Of a stretch of DNA of 64,000 nucleotides, positions 25,850 to 35,048 are shown one piece after another. The stretch spans positions 62,001 through 126,000 of the forward strand of contig DASWYF010000035.1 in NCBI GenBank assembly GCA_036405135.1. Reading direction: 5' to 3'. Under the pieces are notes generated by a model that worked only from the letters and a program-made list of their open reading frames with translations, did not search any database and was not told the DNA's origin. How positions within the stretch are numbered: position 1 is the stretch's first letter; every line of letters begins with the position of its first letter. A program made the position numbers and the translations under genes. This stretch comes from Verrucomicrobiia bacterium. GTDB lineage: Bacteria > Verrucomicrobiota > Verrucomicrobiia > Limisphaerales > JAEYXS01.

Positions 25850-27439
25850 ATGAAAATCAAAGCGTTGACGATCATCACGGCGGGGCTTATCGCCATCAGC
25901 ATGGGGGTGTCTGCCCAGACCACACCGACGACAGCCAAAGCGGAAGAGGCACAGGAATCCCGCGGAGAGGTGGTGCCGTTGATCACCTTCGACGATACCC
26001 CGCTCACCGATGTCATTACGACGCTGGCCCGGCAGGCCGGCATCAACTTCCAGTTCGACCCGCGTGTCACCACGACGCAAGTGGGTCCAAACGGTGCTCC
26101 GCTGCCGCCGCCGACGATTTCCATCCGCTTTGAGAATGTCACGGCCTTGGATGCCTTTGAAGCCGTTCTTGAAAACCATGGTTTGCAGTTCGTGCCAAAT
26201 GTGAAGACCAAAATAGGTCGCGTGGCGCCGAAGGATCCCAAGGCGCTCGAGCCGCTGGTCAGCCAGATCTTCCAGCTCCGCTATACGAGTCCTACGAACA
26301 TCGTGCCTGCGGTGCAGGCTACCTTCAGTGACACTCGCGCCAAGGTGTTGGCGGATGTTCGTTCCAGCAAGGTGCTGGTGACTGCGGTGGAGCGTGATTT
26401 GAAGAATGTGGAAAAGATCATCTCAGAGCTGGATACGGCCACGAAGCAAGTGCTCATTGAGGCTCGTATCGTAGAGACGGCCCGCAACCCAAGCACGATC
26501 AAGGGTATCGACTGGGGTGGTACTCTCCGCGCCCAGAACTTCACTTTCGGCAATGGTATCACGACGGGCAATACGACGACTACGTTCCCGGGGACAACGA
26601 CTTCTACGACCCAGCAGACTCCGTTGGGCCCTGTGACCACTACGACCACATCTCCGGCTTCTTCAACGACGTCGTTAGATACGATTTTGGGTGGTGGCGG
26701 GTTCACGGCTAACACGAAGAACGGTGTCTTCCCTGGCATCGGCTTCCTGAATGCGGATGGCGTTTCCGGCGTGCTTTCCTTCTTCAATGAAGATTCGGAC
26801 AGTGAAGTGGTGGCCACTCCACGCACGGTGACGATGGACAACCAGCTGGCGACCCTGTCAGTGACGCGCGCTTTTCCGATCTTTGAGGTGACGCCCGGTT
26901 CGGCGAACACGCCTGCTGCTGCCCAAGTGACTTATACCAACGTCGGCACCATCCTGCAAGTGACGCCGCGAATCACAGCGGACAGCAATGTGTTCCTGCA
27001 TGTCATCCCGGAAGTCTCCAACATCGATGGCAAAGACACACAGACCATCAGCAGCGAGACGTTTGAAGCGAACATCTACGCCCTGCGCAAGATGGAAACC
27101 CAAGTGCTGATTCCGAGCGGTAACACGCTGGTGATGGGCGGTTTGGTGAGTGACAACACGACCAAGTCCTATGCCAAGGTGCCGGTGCTGGGGGATGCCC
27201 CAGTCTTCAGCCGCCTGTTTCGCAGGGATTCCAAGTCCCGCATCAAGGTGAACCTGATCATCTTTGTGACTCCGACGATCGTTCAGGAGTATGACTATCA
27301 CTATACGCCGACAGATTACCTGCGTAACAATGTGCAGGACCAGAATGCGCCTAAGACTTGGGTGGCGCCTGGTGATGAGGACTGGTCGGCTTGGGATTCC
27401 GGCAAGCCCAAGGATTGGAAGAAGAGCACGAAGAAATGA
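25850..27439 (+). CDS. pilQ: Outer-membrane secretin (PilQ/GspD family)
   Basis: A protein of 530 residues from ATG 25850, chosen because a signal peptide (MKIKALTIITAGLIAISMGV) begins there; an in-frame ATG at 25802 would overlap the previous stop. It has an STN-like N-terminal domain (ITFDDTPLTDVITTLARQAG), an N1-type domain (NIVPAVQATFSDTRAKVLAD, KVLVTAVERDLKNVEKII), and the secretin core ending in VPVLGDAPVFSRLFR and VNLIIFVTPTIV. A Thr/Ser-rich insert (about residues 235-285) interrupts the core entry and may be a flexible gate or surface loop. It forms the outer-membrane pore for the pilus system coded upstream. Confidence 0.88.
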   Translation: MKIKALTIITAGLIAISMGVSAQTTPTTAKAEEAQESRGEVVPLITFDDTPLTDVITTLARQAGINFQFDPRVTTTQVGPNGAPLPPPTISIRFENVTALDAFEAVLENHGLQFVPNVKTKIGRVAPKDPKALEPLVSQIFQLRYTSPTNIVPAVQATFSDTRAKVLADVRSSKVLVTAVERDLKNVEKIISELDTATKQVLIEARIVETARNPSTIKGIDWGGTLRAQNFTFGNGITTGNTTTTFPGTTTSTTQQTPLGPVTTTTTSPASSTTSLDTILGGGGFTANTKNGVFPGIGFLNADGVSGVLSFFNEDSDSEVVATPRTVTMDNQLATLSVTRAFPIFEVTPGSANTPAAAQVTYTNVGTILQVTPRITADSNVFLHVIPEVSNIDGKDTQTISSETFEANIYALRKMETQVLIPSGNTLVMGGLVSDNTTKSYAKVPVLGDAPVFSRLFRRDSKSRIKVNLIIFVTPTIVQEYDYHYTPTDYLRNNVQDQNAPKTWVAPGDEDWSAWDSGKPKDWKKSTKK

Positions 27440-27478
27440 GTTGGCGCCTAATCTGCTAACTTCAATTCGTTGAAAAAA

Positions 27479-30400
27479 ATGAATATCTTAACCAGCTTGC
27501 AAAAGTTGGCAGGTGCGTGGCAACCGAAAGGGTTGCGGCTTCTGGCAACTGGTATGGTGTCGGCCTTGGCAGTATGCTCGGCGACGAGTGTGCTGGGACA
27601 AACCAATGTGGCCAATGTGCTCACGTTGGCTGGTGGACTTCAAGGTAGTGATGTGGGACCCACGCCTGGCAGTTGGGTGATCACGTTTACGGGACCCAAC
27701 AGCAGTGGAGCATTTCAGGCCGGCATTAAGCTCGATTCTCCTTTGGGCATGGCCATGGACGGTGACGGGTTTCTCTATATCGCCGAAAGTGATCAAGGAA
27801 ACTTGCTTAAAGTCACCAATCCCGGAAACCGGGAGACGAGTTTCACATATTTGTTCGCCAGTGGCTTTCAAAAACCCGTGGCAGTCGCTGTCAATCGGTC
27901 AAATAACGACATTTTTGTCCTGACAGAAACGGACGGTTTGATTTGGCGCTATACCTCGGAAGGTGTCTTGGTCGGAGGGGCTGCTGTCAATGCGGGTACG
28001 CCATTGGTATTGCCCTCCGCGCTTACCATTGATGGTGCTGGGAATCTATTTGTCACCCAGCAAAACGGTGCCGTATTGCGGGTTACCCAAGCCGGTGTAG
28101 TGACACCGATTGTGCCGGCAGCGACATTTAGCGGTCCAAGCGGTATCGCCGCTTATCAGACAAATGTGGTGGCCGTCAGTGATACGGGTAACAATTCGAT
28201 CAAATTGCTGAACGTGGTTGATTTCAGTATCACTACGCTGGCGGGCAGTGCGGGAGCAGGCTTCACGAACGGACCTGGTTCTGGTGCCAAGTTTAACATG
28301 CCACGCAGTATTGCGCTCGCACCAAATGGGTCGTTGATTGTTGCCGATCAAAGCAACCACCGTGTGCGCATCGTGACAGCAGAGGGAACGGTTGAGACTC
28401 TTTACGGTGTGTCCACCAATAAATGGCCTGATAGCAGCTTTTATCCCGCTTTTCCGGGATTGTTGGACGGTACGAATGCTCATGCCAACCAGCCGTGGGG
28501 CGTGACGGTTTCGCCATCGGGCACCAATATCTTCATCACAGAGATCGGTCACACCTACGATGTCCTTCGCACTGTGGGCAACCTGAGTTTCGCAGCGGCA
28601 TCTGGCGGAAATCCTGGCGGAAGCGGTGTGGGCAATGTTTCTCTGACGGGCAACATCTTGACGTTCGGTTTTGCTTCGGGTGAAGGATCTGCAAGTTTCC
28701 AAGCCAAGGCGGGCCAGCAGTATTTCATTCCAGTGACCTTGACACTGCCGCCGGTTCAAGATTTGTATTCTTTTGGTTTCTCCCTTGCGGCCACAAATAT
28801 GCCCGCTAGCGGTGCTCCTCCTATTCCGTTAGGCGGGTTAAGTTTCGATACTATGTTGAAGAAGCCGGTTCCGGGAATTTCAGGCGCAACGATTTATACG
28901 GATATCACACCGGGTGCTTGGATCGGAGTTTATACGAATTTGGTGCGCATCGATACCACCACCGGTCAGCCTTACACCAATTTGATCCCCGTGATCACGA
29001 ACACGGTGTATGCCAGCACGTTGCAAAATCTGCTGGGTGTGAGCTGGTTGGAAATCCCCGGCGAGACAAACTTATATGATACCACCAGCCAGGATTTGAT
29101 CTCTTTCTCCCAGGCTCACATCAACACATTGGAAGCCCACGCAAGCGGTAAAGCCATTGTGGGATCATTTGGATTCACGATTCCGGCAGGCGCTCCGGTA
29201 GGCAGCAAGTATCGCGTGCAAGTATTTAATGCCAGCGGCAGTTCCAATCTGAATGGAGGCGTCAGCTTCGTTACACCTGTGAATGGGTCGCTTACTAACG
29301 GTTCCATCAATTCCATCAAGGAGATCACGGTTGTCGGATCGCTCCGTTATTTAGTGGGTGATTTGGAGGAATTCAGGTGGATCAATGCGGGTGATTTCGG
29401 TGATGGCAGCATCAATATCATTGATGCCCAAGAGACGTTCATGAGTGCCATCTATCGTTATAATTTGCCAACGCCAGGCAGCGATTTCTTCGGTGCCATG
29501 GATTCCTATGATAATGGTTCCGGCATTGATCCTTCCACTGGAAATATCGATGCGGTATTGACGGGTGATGGGGAAATCACAATCGGTGACGTACAGGTCA
29601 CTTTGCGTCGTTCTCAAGATCCTTATGTTGGTTGGGTGACCCGTGAAGCAGGCGGCACGGCACCGTTGCTGGTGCCCAGCGGTCTGACGCAGCCTACATT
29701 TGCTCCCTCATCTGCTTTGTTGGCTACCACAGCACCGATGAACTCGGCTGATTTGAGTAACCTCAAACTTGTGGCAGGGGAAGTGCAGGCGACGGGTGCT
29801 GGTCAAGTATCTATCCCAATTAAAGCTATCGTTTATGGTAACACAGCCATCAAGTCCTTGATGGTATCTTTGGAGATTGAACCGTTGGGGACAACACCGA
29901 AGTTGCAACAGCCGGTTCAATTCCAGATGGTCACTGCCAATCTGGGAGTGCCGAGATTCACCACCAGCCAAGGTAACACGTTTGGTGCGGCTTGGATGAA
30001 CACCTTCAATCCAGGCAGCCAATGGGGTGTGCCTGGCTTGGCCTCGGGTGAACACGTGATCGGTAACCTGCTGGTGACCATACCGGCTGGCACTACTGCT
30101 TACAGTGCTTACGTGATTCGTGTGGCGCACGTATCTGCCATCGGCACCAAGCGCACAACCAGCGCGAATGGTTTGGTCACCTTCTCCAACCGCACTGCCT
30201 CAACCGCAGGCGATCAAATCTCTGATGCCTGGCGGTTGCGCTATTTCGGCGGCAGTTTGAACATGCTGGCTTCGGCCAATGCGGATGCGGATGGTGATGG
30301 AATCCCGAACTGGTCGGAATACCTCGCTGGCACGGATCCGACGGACCCGAACTCCGGTCTCCGCGTTGGGGGCGGGGCGAGCGTGAACGGTGCAGGCATC

Positions 30401-30592
30401 ACGATCAGCTGGCCAACTGAAGCGGGTCTCAATTACGTGCTGGAGTACAGCACTACATTGGCGTCTGATAATTGGATTCAACTGGGTGGTGTCCGGGTCG
30501 GCACTGGTGGCGACTTGACTGCCACGGATACGGCCACCTCAACTAACGGTCGCTTCTATCGCGTTCGTCTGGTGAGCGGCTCCAGCCAATAA
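27479..30592 (+). CDS. Large exported NHL-repeat / dockerin-like protein
   Basis: About 1037 residues. After a signal peptide (LLATGMVSALAVCSATSVLGQ) come NHL propeller repeats (LGMAMDGDGFLYIAESDQG, LTIDGAGNLFVTQQNGAVLR, IALAPNGSLIVADQSNHRVR; about residues 80-320). A middle part is followed by dockerin-like calcium loops (FGDGSINIIDAQE, GDGEITIGDVQVTL; about 640-720), a DADGDGIPNWSEYLAGTDP calcium motif near 945 and a short beta domain at the end typical of exported Verrucomicrobiota proteins. It starts 39 bp after the secretin gene, so the secretin or pilus system might export or anchor it. An in-frame TTG at 27470 is a second possible start. No catalytic site is visible. Confidence 0.8.
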   Translation: MNILTSLQKLAGAWQPKGLRLLATGMVSALAVCSATSVLGQTNVANVLTLAGGLQGSDVGPTPGSWVITFTGPNSSGAFQAGIKLDSPLGMAMDGDGFLYIAESDQGNLLKVTNPGNRETSFTYLFASGFQKPVAVAVNRSNNDIFVLTETDGLIWRYTSEGVLVGGAAVNAGTPLVLPSALTIDGAGNLFVTQQNGAVLRVTQAGVVTPIVPAATFSGPSGIAAYQTNVVAVSDTGNNSIKLLNVVDFSITTLAGSAGAGFTNGPGSGAKFNMPRSIALAPNGSLIVADQSNHRVRIVTAEGTVETLYGVSTNKWPDSSFYPAFPGLLDGTNAHANQPWGVTVSPSGTNIFITEIGHTYDVLRTVGNLSFAAASGGNPGGSGVGNVSLTGNILTFGFASGEGSASFQAKAGQQYFIPVTLTLPPVQDLYSFGFSLAATNMPASGAPPIPLGGLSFDTMLKKPVPGISGATIYTDITPGAWIGVYTNLVRIDTTTGQPYTNLIPVITNTVYASTLQNLLGVSWLEIPGETNLYDTTSQDLISFSQAHINTLEAHASGKAIVGSFGFTIPAGAPVGSKYRVQVFNASGSSNLNGGVSFVTPVNGSLTNGSINSIKEITVVGSLRYLVGDLEEFRWINAGDFGDGSINIIDAQETFMSAIYRYNLPTPGSDFFGAMDSYDNGSGIDPSTGNIDAVLTGDGEITIGDVQVTLRRSQDPYVGWVTREAGGTAPLLVPSGLTQPTFAPSSALLATTAPMNSADLSNLKLVAGEVQATGAGQVSIPIKAIVYGNTAIKSLMVSLEIEPLGTTPKLQQPVQFQMVTANLGVPRFTTSQGNTFGAAWMNTFNPGSQWGVPGLASGEHVIGNLLVTIPAGTTAYSAYVIRVAHVSAIGTKRTTSANGLVTFSNRTASTAGDQISDAWRLRYFGGSLNMLASANADADGDGIPNWSEYLAGTDPTDPNSGLRVGGGASVNGAGITISWPTEAGLNYVLEYSTTLASDNWIQLGGVRVGTGGDLTATDTATSTNGRFYRVRLVSGSSQ

Positions 30593-30613
30593 GAGAATTG
30601 ATCAACAAAGAAG

Positions 30614-30641
30614 AAGGCGCATCGCAAGATGCGCCTTTTTG
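30614..30641 (+). terminator. Rho-independent terminator after the pilus/NHL genes
   Basis: Stem AAGGCGCATC/GATGCGCCTT with loop GCAA, followed by TTT. It lies 21 bp after the stop of the NHL-repeat gene and may also serve the convergent sigma-54 activator gene. Confidence 0.85.
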
Positions 30642-30691
30642 CTTTATCAAACCAATGGATCAGATAAACCCGCCAGTCGAGGGCATCAAGT

Positions 30692-32188
30692 TCAGTTGAT
30701 GGTGAGCTGTTGCTTGATCTTAAACTTCTCGATGCGTTTACGGAGCGTGGCGCGGGTGATGCCGAGCAGTTTGGAGGCGCGCACCTGGTTGCCGCCAGTT
30801 TCTGCCAAGGCATGGATGATCAATTCACGTTCCACTGTGGGGATCAACTTTTGATCACCACGGGAGCGTGCCCAGTCGAAGAGGCGGCGGATGAGCGCAG
30901 TGGTGTCATCGCCTGTTTGAGGTGTCCCCGTGGCGGAAGGAGCAGGCGCGGGTGCTGTTTGCGGCGCAAATGCCGGGATTGGGGGAGCCACCACTGGAAC
31001 GATTGGAGTTCCTGCCCGGCTGTTTAGGAGTTCTGCCGGCAGGTCGGATTCCAAGATGGCATCGCCTTTGGCCACCACAAGAGCGCGCTGGATGGAGTTT
31101 TCCAGTTCACGGACATTTCCTGGCCAATGATAGGCCTGCATGGTGTTGACAGCGTCATTCGTGATCGCCTTGAGCGCCCCTTTTTGCTGCTGACCGTATT
31201 TCTTCAGGAAATAATTCACCAGCAAGGGAATATCGCTCGGACGCTCGCGCAGAGCGGGCATCTTTATACGGACTACATTCAGGCGATAGAAAAGGTCTTC
31301 GCGGAACTGCTTGGCGGCGACCGCTTCTTCCAAGTTCTTGTTCGTTGCGGCGATGACGCGCACGTTCACCTTAATGGACTGATTACCGCCGACCCTTTCA
31401 AAGATGCCGGACTGCAGCACGCGGAGGATCTTCGTCTGCGTGGGCAGGCTCATATCACCGATTTCGTCCAAGAATATCGTGCCATTATTGCACTGCTCGA
31501 ACTTGCCGATGCGTTGCACGGCGGCACCGGTGAAGGCGCCTTTTTCATGGCCGAACAGTTCGCTTTCCAGGAGGTTTTCCGGGATGGCGGCGCAGTTGAT
31601 GGCAAGAAAGGGTTGGCTGCTTCGCTGACTATGGTGATAGACGGCGCGGGCCACCAGTTCCTTGCCGGTACCGCTTTCGCCCGTGATGAGGGCGGTGGCG
31701 TCCGACATGGCGAGCTGGCCGATGAGCTTGAAGACGTTCTGCATCGGCTCGCTGCGGCCGATGATGCCCATTTCGTAATCCTCAGTCTCCAAGACAGGCT
31801 GGTAACTCACCACCTGCTTCATATCGCGCGACGCCTTCAGGGCATTGCCGACGATCTGTTTCAGCTTAGGGACGTCAAAAGGCTTTAGCAGGTAATCGAA
31901 GGCCCCGAGCTTCATGGCCTCAATGGCCGTCTGGGTGGTGCCGTAGGCGGTCATCATGATGACCGGCAGCTTGGCGTCCACCTGGCGCAGACGCCGGAGC
32001 GCCTCCAGACCGGTGATGCCGCCCATGCGGACGTCCATGATGACGAGGTCAGGCTTGACCTTGGCCAAGAGTTTTAAACCTTCCTCGCCACTGTTGGCAG
32101 TGGTGAGTTCGATTTCCGGGGAGTCGAAGATTCGGCGGAAAGAGTACTGAACATCCGCCTCGTCATCGATGAGCAGGAGTTTGTCCAT
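30692..32188 (-). CDS. NtrC-family sigma-54-dependent response regulator
   Basis: A 498-residue regulator. The receiver domain (1-120) has the acidic pair Asp8/Asp9, the phospho-acceptor Asp52 in LVIMDVRM and a lysine in YLLKPFD. The AAA+ domain (about 140-380) has GESGTGKE (Walker A), GAFTGA for sigma-54 contact, FLDEIGDM (Walker B) and the arginine-finger region YRLNVVRI. A Pro/Ala-rich linker leads to a Fis-type helix-turn-helix (GNQVRASKLLGITRATLRKR). It activates sigma-54 promoters after phosphorylation. No partner histidine kinase gene is adjacent. Sigma-54 activators of this type often control pilus genes (PilR), and the pilus cluster is the next unit upstream, so a PilR-like role is possible but not shown. 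Confidence 0.93.
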   Translation of the reverse strand: MDKLLLIDDEADVQYSFRRIFDSPEIELTTANSGEEGLKLLAKVKPDLVIMDVRMGGITGLEALRRLRQVDAKLPVIMMTAYGTTQTAIEAMKLGAFDYLLKPFDVPKLKQIVGNALKASRDMKQVVSYQPVLETEDYEMGIIGRSEPMQNVFKLIGQLAMSDATALITGESGTGKELVARAVYHHSQRSSQPFLAINCAAIPENLLESELFGHEKGAFTGAAVQRIGKFEQCNNGTIFLDEIGDMSLPTQTKILRVLQSGIFERVGGNQSIKVNVRVIAATNKNLEEAVAAKQFREDLFYRLNVVRIKMPALRERPSDIPLLVNYFLKKYGQQQKGALKAITNDAVNTMQAYHWPGNVRELENSIQRALVVAKGDAILESDLPAELLNSRAGTPIVPVVAPPIPAFAPQTAPAPAPSATGTPQTGDDTTALIRRLFDWARSRGDQKLIPTVERELIIHALAETGGNQVRASKLLGITRATLRKRIEKFKIKQQLTIN

Positions 32189-32301
32189 CGTTACTTAGCC
32201 GCGTGGGTCGCAGCGGTCAAAAAGTAACACCCCCTCCGAGATTTGCACGACATTCTGTAAAATAATGATGAAAAATACTGTGGCAACGGTAGTTATGCCG
32301 C

Positions 32302-33399
32302 TCATTCTGTTTCTACGAGCTGATGTTCATTGCGGAAAGATACGTAGACAGCACCGCCGATCAGGCTCCAAATGAGGCTTCCGGCGTAAGTTAACAAGGA
32401 AAGCGTAAGGGCTTGGGTGCTGGGCACATTGAAAAGCGGAGTAGCAAGCAACAGGACGAATAGGTTCTCCCGCACCCCCAGCCCGGATGGTGTGATGGGT
32501 ATGGCTGAGAGGCAGATGATGGATGGCACGATGAACATCAACGCCTGCAGATCGATGGTGATGGAGAGCCCTTGAGCTACGGCATACACCTGAAATACGC
32601 AGAACGCATTCAACGCCATGGAATAGAGCAGGGCGATGATCAGGTCCTTCGGGCTTTCGCCAAAGCGCCGGCAGGAGTTGAGTGAACGTTCCAAGACATC
32701 GGCTTTCGGCAAGCGCTTCAAAAACTCACGTATCTGCGGAAACCGTTTCGAGACGCCGCCAAAGAATGCCAGGAAACAGAACACCGCAGAGCCCACAAAC
32801 AAAGCGGCGATCAATCCGCCGAAACTCACTAGCGTGGGGTTGTCCAACCACGAACCGATATTCAGCAACAGCATGAGTGCTGCAAAAAGAAGCATGGAAA
32901 ACAGGCCGATGATGCGATCGGCAAAGACCGTCGTGACTGCTTCTGTCTTCTGATGCTTCGTCTCACGGGCCGCGTAATACGCCTTGAACAAATCGCCCCC
33001 CGTTGAGCCCAACAGGAAGGAGTTGAAGAAATGCGCCACCAGTGAGATTTCTAAAGTGCGAGCCAAGGGCAGGCGAATATCCTGAGTCTGTAACAACCGT
33101 TGCCAGCGTAAGACACCGAGCAACAGTGTTGCTCCCATGAAAACCAAGGAGATAAAAAAGGCGGCGGGAGACACCACGCGCACCGCGTCCCAAAGTTCTG
33201 CGGGACCATGTCGCCATGCTTGCTGCCATTGTTCAGAGCGGGAGAGGGAGCTCCAATCACCGCCACCGGCCGTGACGGACTGCTTGCCCTCCTGCATGAA
33301 GATGCCGTGGAAAATCCACAACATCAGGGCGGCGCAAATCAGCAGCCGCCACCAGAGCTTGCTCCATTTGCCACTGCCTTTGTTCAATTCGGTCCCCAC
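32302..33399 (-). CDS. Flippase-like membrane protein (LPG synthase TM / UPF0104 family)
   Basis: A 365-residue protein with about eight predicted membrane spans and the family patches ARTLEISLVAHFFNSFLLGS, GGDLFKAYYAARE, ADRIIGLFSML and LSAIPITPSGLGVRENLFV. This family (lysylphosphatidylglycerol synthetase transmembrane region, UPF0104) includes proteins that move or modify lipids and isoprenoid-linked sugars. The start is a GTG at 33399 that overlaps the upstream isomerase gene by 16 bp, so the two are co-transcribed. The substrate is unknown. The 113 bp to the sigma-54 activator gene hold no further gene. Confidence 0.82.
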   Translation of the reverse strand: MGTELNKGSGKWSKLWWRLLICAALMLWIFHGIFMQEGKQSVTAGGGDWSSLSRSEQWQQAWRHGPAELWDAVRVVSPAAFFISLVFMGATLLLGVLRWQRLLQTQDIRLPLARTLEISLVAHFFNSFLLGSTGGDLFKAYYAARETKHQKTEAVTTVFADRIIGLFSMLLFAALMLLLNIGSWLDNPTLVSFGGLIAALFVGSAVFCFLAFFGGVSKRFPQIREFLKRLPKADVLERSLNSCRRFGESPKDLIIALLYSMALNAFCVFQVYAVAQGLSITIDLQALMFIVPSIICLSAIPITPSGLGVRENLFVLLLATPLFNVPSTQALTLSLLTYAGSLIWSLIGGAVYVSFRNEHQLVETE

Positions 33400-34295
33400 A
33401 CTGATTTCAAAAACTCAAACCCTTGCTTCACTTCATCCACGGTCACAGAGGGATTCAGCTCCATCACCTTGATCTTGTTTCCCGCAGCGTAACTGGCCAG
33501 TCCCTTGAAGTCTATGCTGCCGGTGCCGGGTGCGCGATGATCTTGATCCGGAAAAATGACATCGTGGATGTGGAATCCGAACAAGCGCGGAGCCACGGTA
33601 TCCAAGTGCGCCCGATGATGGATGAGGCCAAGATTCGCCTTGATCTGCGCATGTCCGATGTCATGCCAGTAACCGACTGTATCCGGCGGGAACTCGTTCA
33701 AAATGGCCGGGTAATCCCCCTCCAGCGGGATCTCATCCACCGCCTCGCGGATCTCCAAGCCCAGCTTGATATCCATCTCCGCCGCCTTCACAGCCAGTTC
33801 TTTCACGAGTTTGATGGCGCGAGATTGAGGGGCTTCCTTCACCCGCTCACGCTCGATCATCATCGCTTCCAGAATGTCTCCATGCTTGGCAGCGTCATCG
33901 GCCTTGATGGCTTCACTGAGCATGTCCGTGACTTCATCCGAGATGGGGAGCCGGCCGAAATGCAGGACCATGGCTACGGCCTTCACCTTGGCGGCCGTCT
34001 CAAGTGATTTGATTGAATACTTCAACGCATTAGACCATTCCGTCTCTTTCTGGGCGCTGAACTTAAAGATGTTCGGGTTCGGATGATTGTAGCCGAGGGG
34101 CAGGGGACAGAAATTGTGGACGCTGGAAATCTTGATCACACCTTTGGCCACTGCTTCAAAGATACCGGGCAGGAGACTGATGCGGATACCGTGACTTAAC
34201 TCCGCATACTCGAAGCCGAGATCGCGAATCTCTTCAAGCATGGCGCGACCGTCCGTGTGACGGTTCGAGTTCCAGCAGGTGGACAGGGAGTACAT
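33384..34295 (-). CDS. Sugar phosphate isomerase/epimerase-like TIM-barrel protein
   Basis: A 303-residue protein of the AP endonuclease 2 / xylose-isomerase-like TIM-barrel family. It opens with LSTCWNSNRHTDGRAMLEEI, then YAELSHGIR. Likely metal ligands lie in GLEIREAVDEIP (Glu), YWHDIGHAQIK (His/Asp/His), HIHDVIFPDQDHRA and KVMELNPS (Glu). These proteins isomerise or epimerise sugars; the substrate here is unknown. The start codon directly abuts the T-tract of the rpsU terminator, leaving no room for a ribosome binding site unless transcription reads through from rpsU. It is coupled to the flippase-like gene downstream, which suggests a lipid- or glycan-related role. Confidence 0.82.
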   Translation of the reverse strand: MYSLSTCWNSNRHTDGRAMLEEIRDLGFEYAELSHGIRISLLPGIFEAVAKGVIKISSVHNFCPLPLGYNHPNPNIFKFSAQKETEWSNALKYSIKSLETAAKVKAVAMVLHFGRLPISDEVTDMLSEAIKADDAAKHGDILEAMMIERERVKEAPQSRAIKLVKELAVKAAEMDIKLGLEIREAVDEIPLEGDYPAILNEFPPDTVGYWHDIGHAQIKANLGLIHHRAHLDTVAPRLFGFHIHDVIFPDQDHRAPGTGSIDFKGLASYAAGNKIKVMELNPSVTVDEVKQGFEFLKSVWGPN

Positions 34296-34330
34296 AAAAA
34301 AGCCGGGTGCTATGATTCATAGCACCCGGC
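34296..34330 (-). terminator. rpsU terminator abutting the next start codon
   Basis: A 14-bp stem GCCGGGTGCTATGA/TCATAGCACCCGGC is followed on the minus strand by six Ts. The Ts end exactly at the ATG (34295) of the downstream isomerase gene. Confidence 0.8.
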
Positions 34331-34349
34331 CATTGGAAAAGCCTAAATC

Positions 34350-34547
34350 TTACAGATCGGCATAACGAGCGCTTAGCATCGCCGAGAAGCGCGCGACCTT
34401 CATCTTGCGACGACGGCGTTCGCTGGGCTTCTCATAGTGACGGTGATTGCGCACCTCCTTGAGGGTACCCTCGCGGTCGATCTTCTTCTTCAAACGGCGC
34501 AGTGCCTTTTCAACGGACTCGCCTTTCTTGAGCTTAATCTCAGTCAA
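34350..34547 (-). CDS. rpsU: 30S ribosomal protein S21
   Basis: A 65-residue, strongly basic protein with the S21 hallmarks: KLKKGESVEKALRRLKKKID, then RNHRHYEKPSERRRRKMKVA. It binds the 30S platform near the anti-Shine-Dalgarno region and takes part in initiation. The start is a TTG at 34547; no in-frame ATG or GTG fits. A good sigma-70-type promoter lies at 34619-34647 and a strong terminator follows, so it is probably transcribed on its own. Confidence 0.95.
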   Translation of the reverse strand: MTEIKLKKGESVEKALRRLKKKIDREGTLKEVRNHRHYEKPSERRRRKMKVARFSAMLSARYADL

Positions 34548-34618
34548 CTTAACTCACATCCTCTCTAGCAGGCATGCCCGGTATGTTCACAATGGGCGTG
34601 CCAAAAAATTGGAGCCGA

Positions 34619-34647
34619 AGATTAGATTTCGAAAGAATGAGTGTCAA
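34619..34647 (-). promoter_or_regulatory. Sigma-70-type promoter of rpsU
   Basis: On the minus strand TTGACA (34647-34642) and TAATCT (34624-34619) are separated by exactly 17 bp. The predicted leader to the TTG start is about 65 nt. Confidence 0.7.
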
Positions 34648-34793
34648 ACGACAAAAAGAGGAGGTGGAGTGCCTCTTTTGTAAGATTCTCATGGATAGCG
34701 GTTTATATATGAAAAATATGTTGTTTAAAGCTGCTCATTTCTTGCGGGTCTCCGCTTGATTTACGGACAGACTCTGTAATCATCAAATTCGTC

Positions 34794-35048
34794 ATGGGGT
34801 TGCCGTCCGAACCACAAACGCTTACGCCGGAGCAGGTTGCTGAATTGAACAGCAAGCTGTCGGAGATGCGTCATAACATCAATAACTACCTCTCGATGAT
34901 CATCGCGGCGACCGAGCTGGTGAAGCGCAAGCCGGAATCGGCTGAACGCTTTCTGGACATGATCGCCCTCCAACCTCCGCGCGTGACTGCCGACATGCAG
35001 GCGTTTACTAACGCCTTCGAGAAGATGCTCAAGATTGAGCGGGAATAG
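34794..35048 (+). CDS. Small protein resembling an isolated histidine-kinase dimerisation domain
   Basis: An 84-residue helical protein. The stretch MRHNINNYLSMIIAATELV (His27) looks like the H-box of a histidine kinase (compare HEINNPL), but the acidic residue after the histidine is asparagine and there is no ATPase domain. It could be a phosphotransfer or adaptor protein, or only a helical hairpin of similar look. No clear ribosome binding site precedes the ATG. It converges with, and overlaps by 20 bp, the YkgJ-type gene. Coding status is supported by the amphipathic helices and codon use; function is unknown. Confidence 0.65.
   Translation: MGLPSEPQTLTPEQVAELNSKLSEMRHNINNYLSMIIAATELVKRKPESAERFLDMIALQPPRVTADMQAFTNAFEKMLKIERE

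Noticed and set aside
26540-26690. Thr/Ser-rich coding stretch in the secretin gene considered as a repeat insertion or frameshift
   Set aside because: The frame stays open and the secretin core continues normally on both sides; codons vary, so it reads as a low-complexity loop.
31127-31888. A 253-residue plus-strand ORF opposite the sigma-54 activator
   Set aside because: The minus frame carries all AAA+ motifs; the plus frame is the mirror image with no motif of its own.
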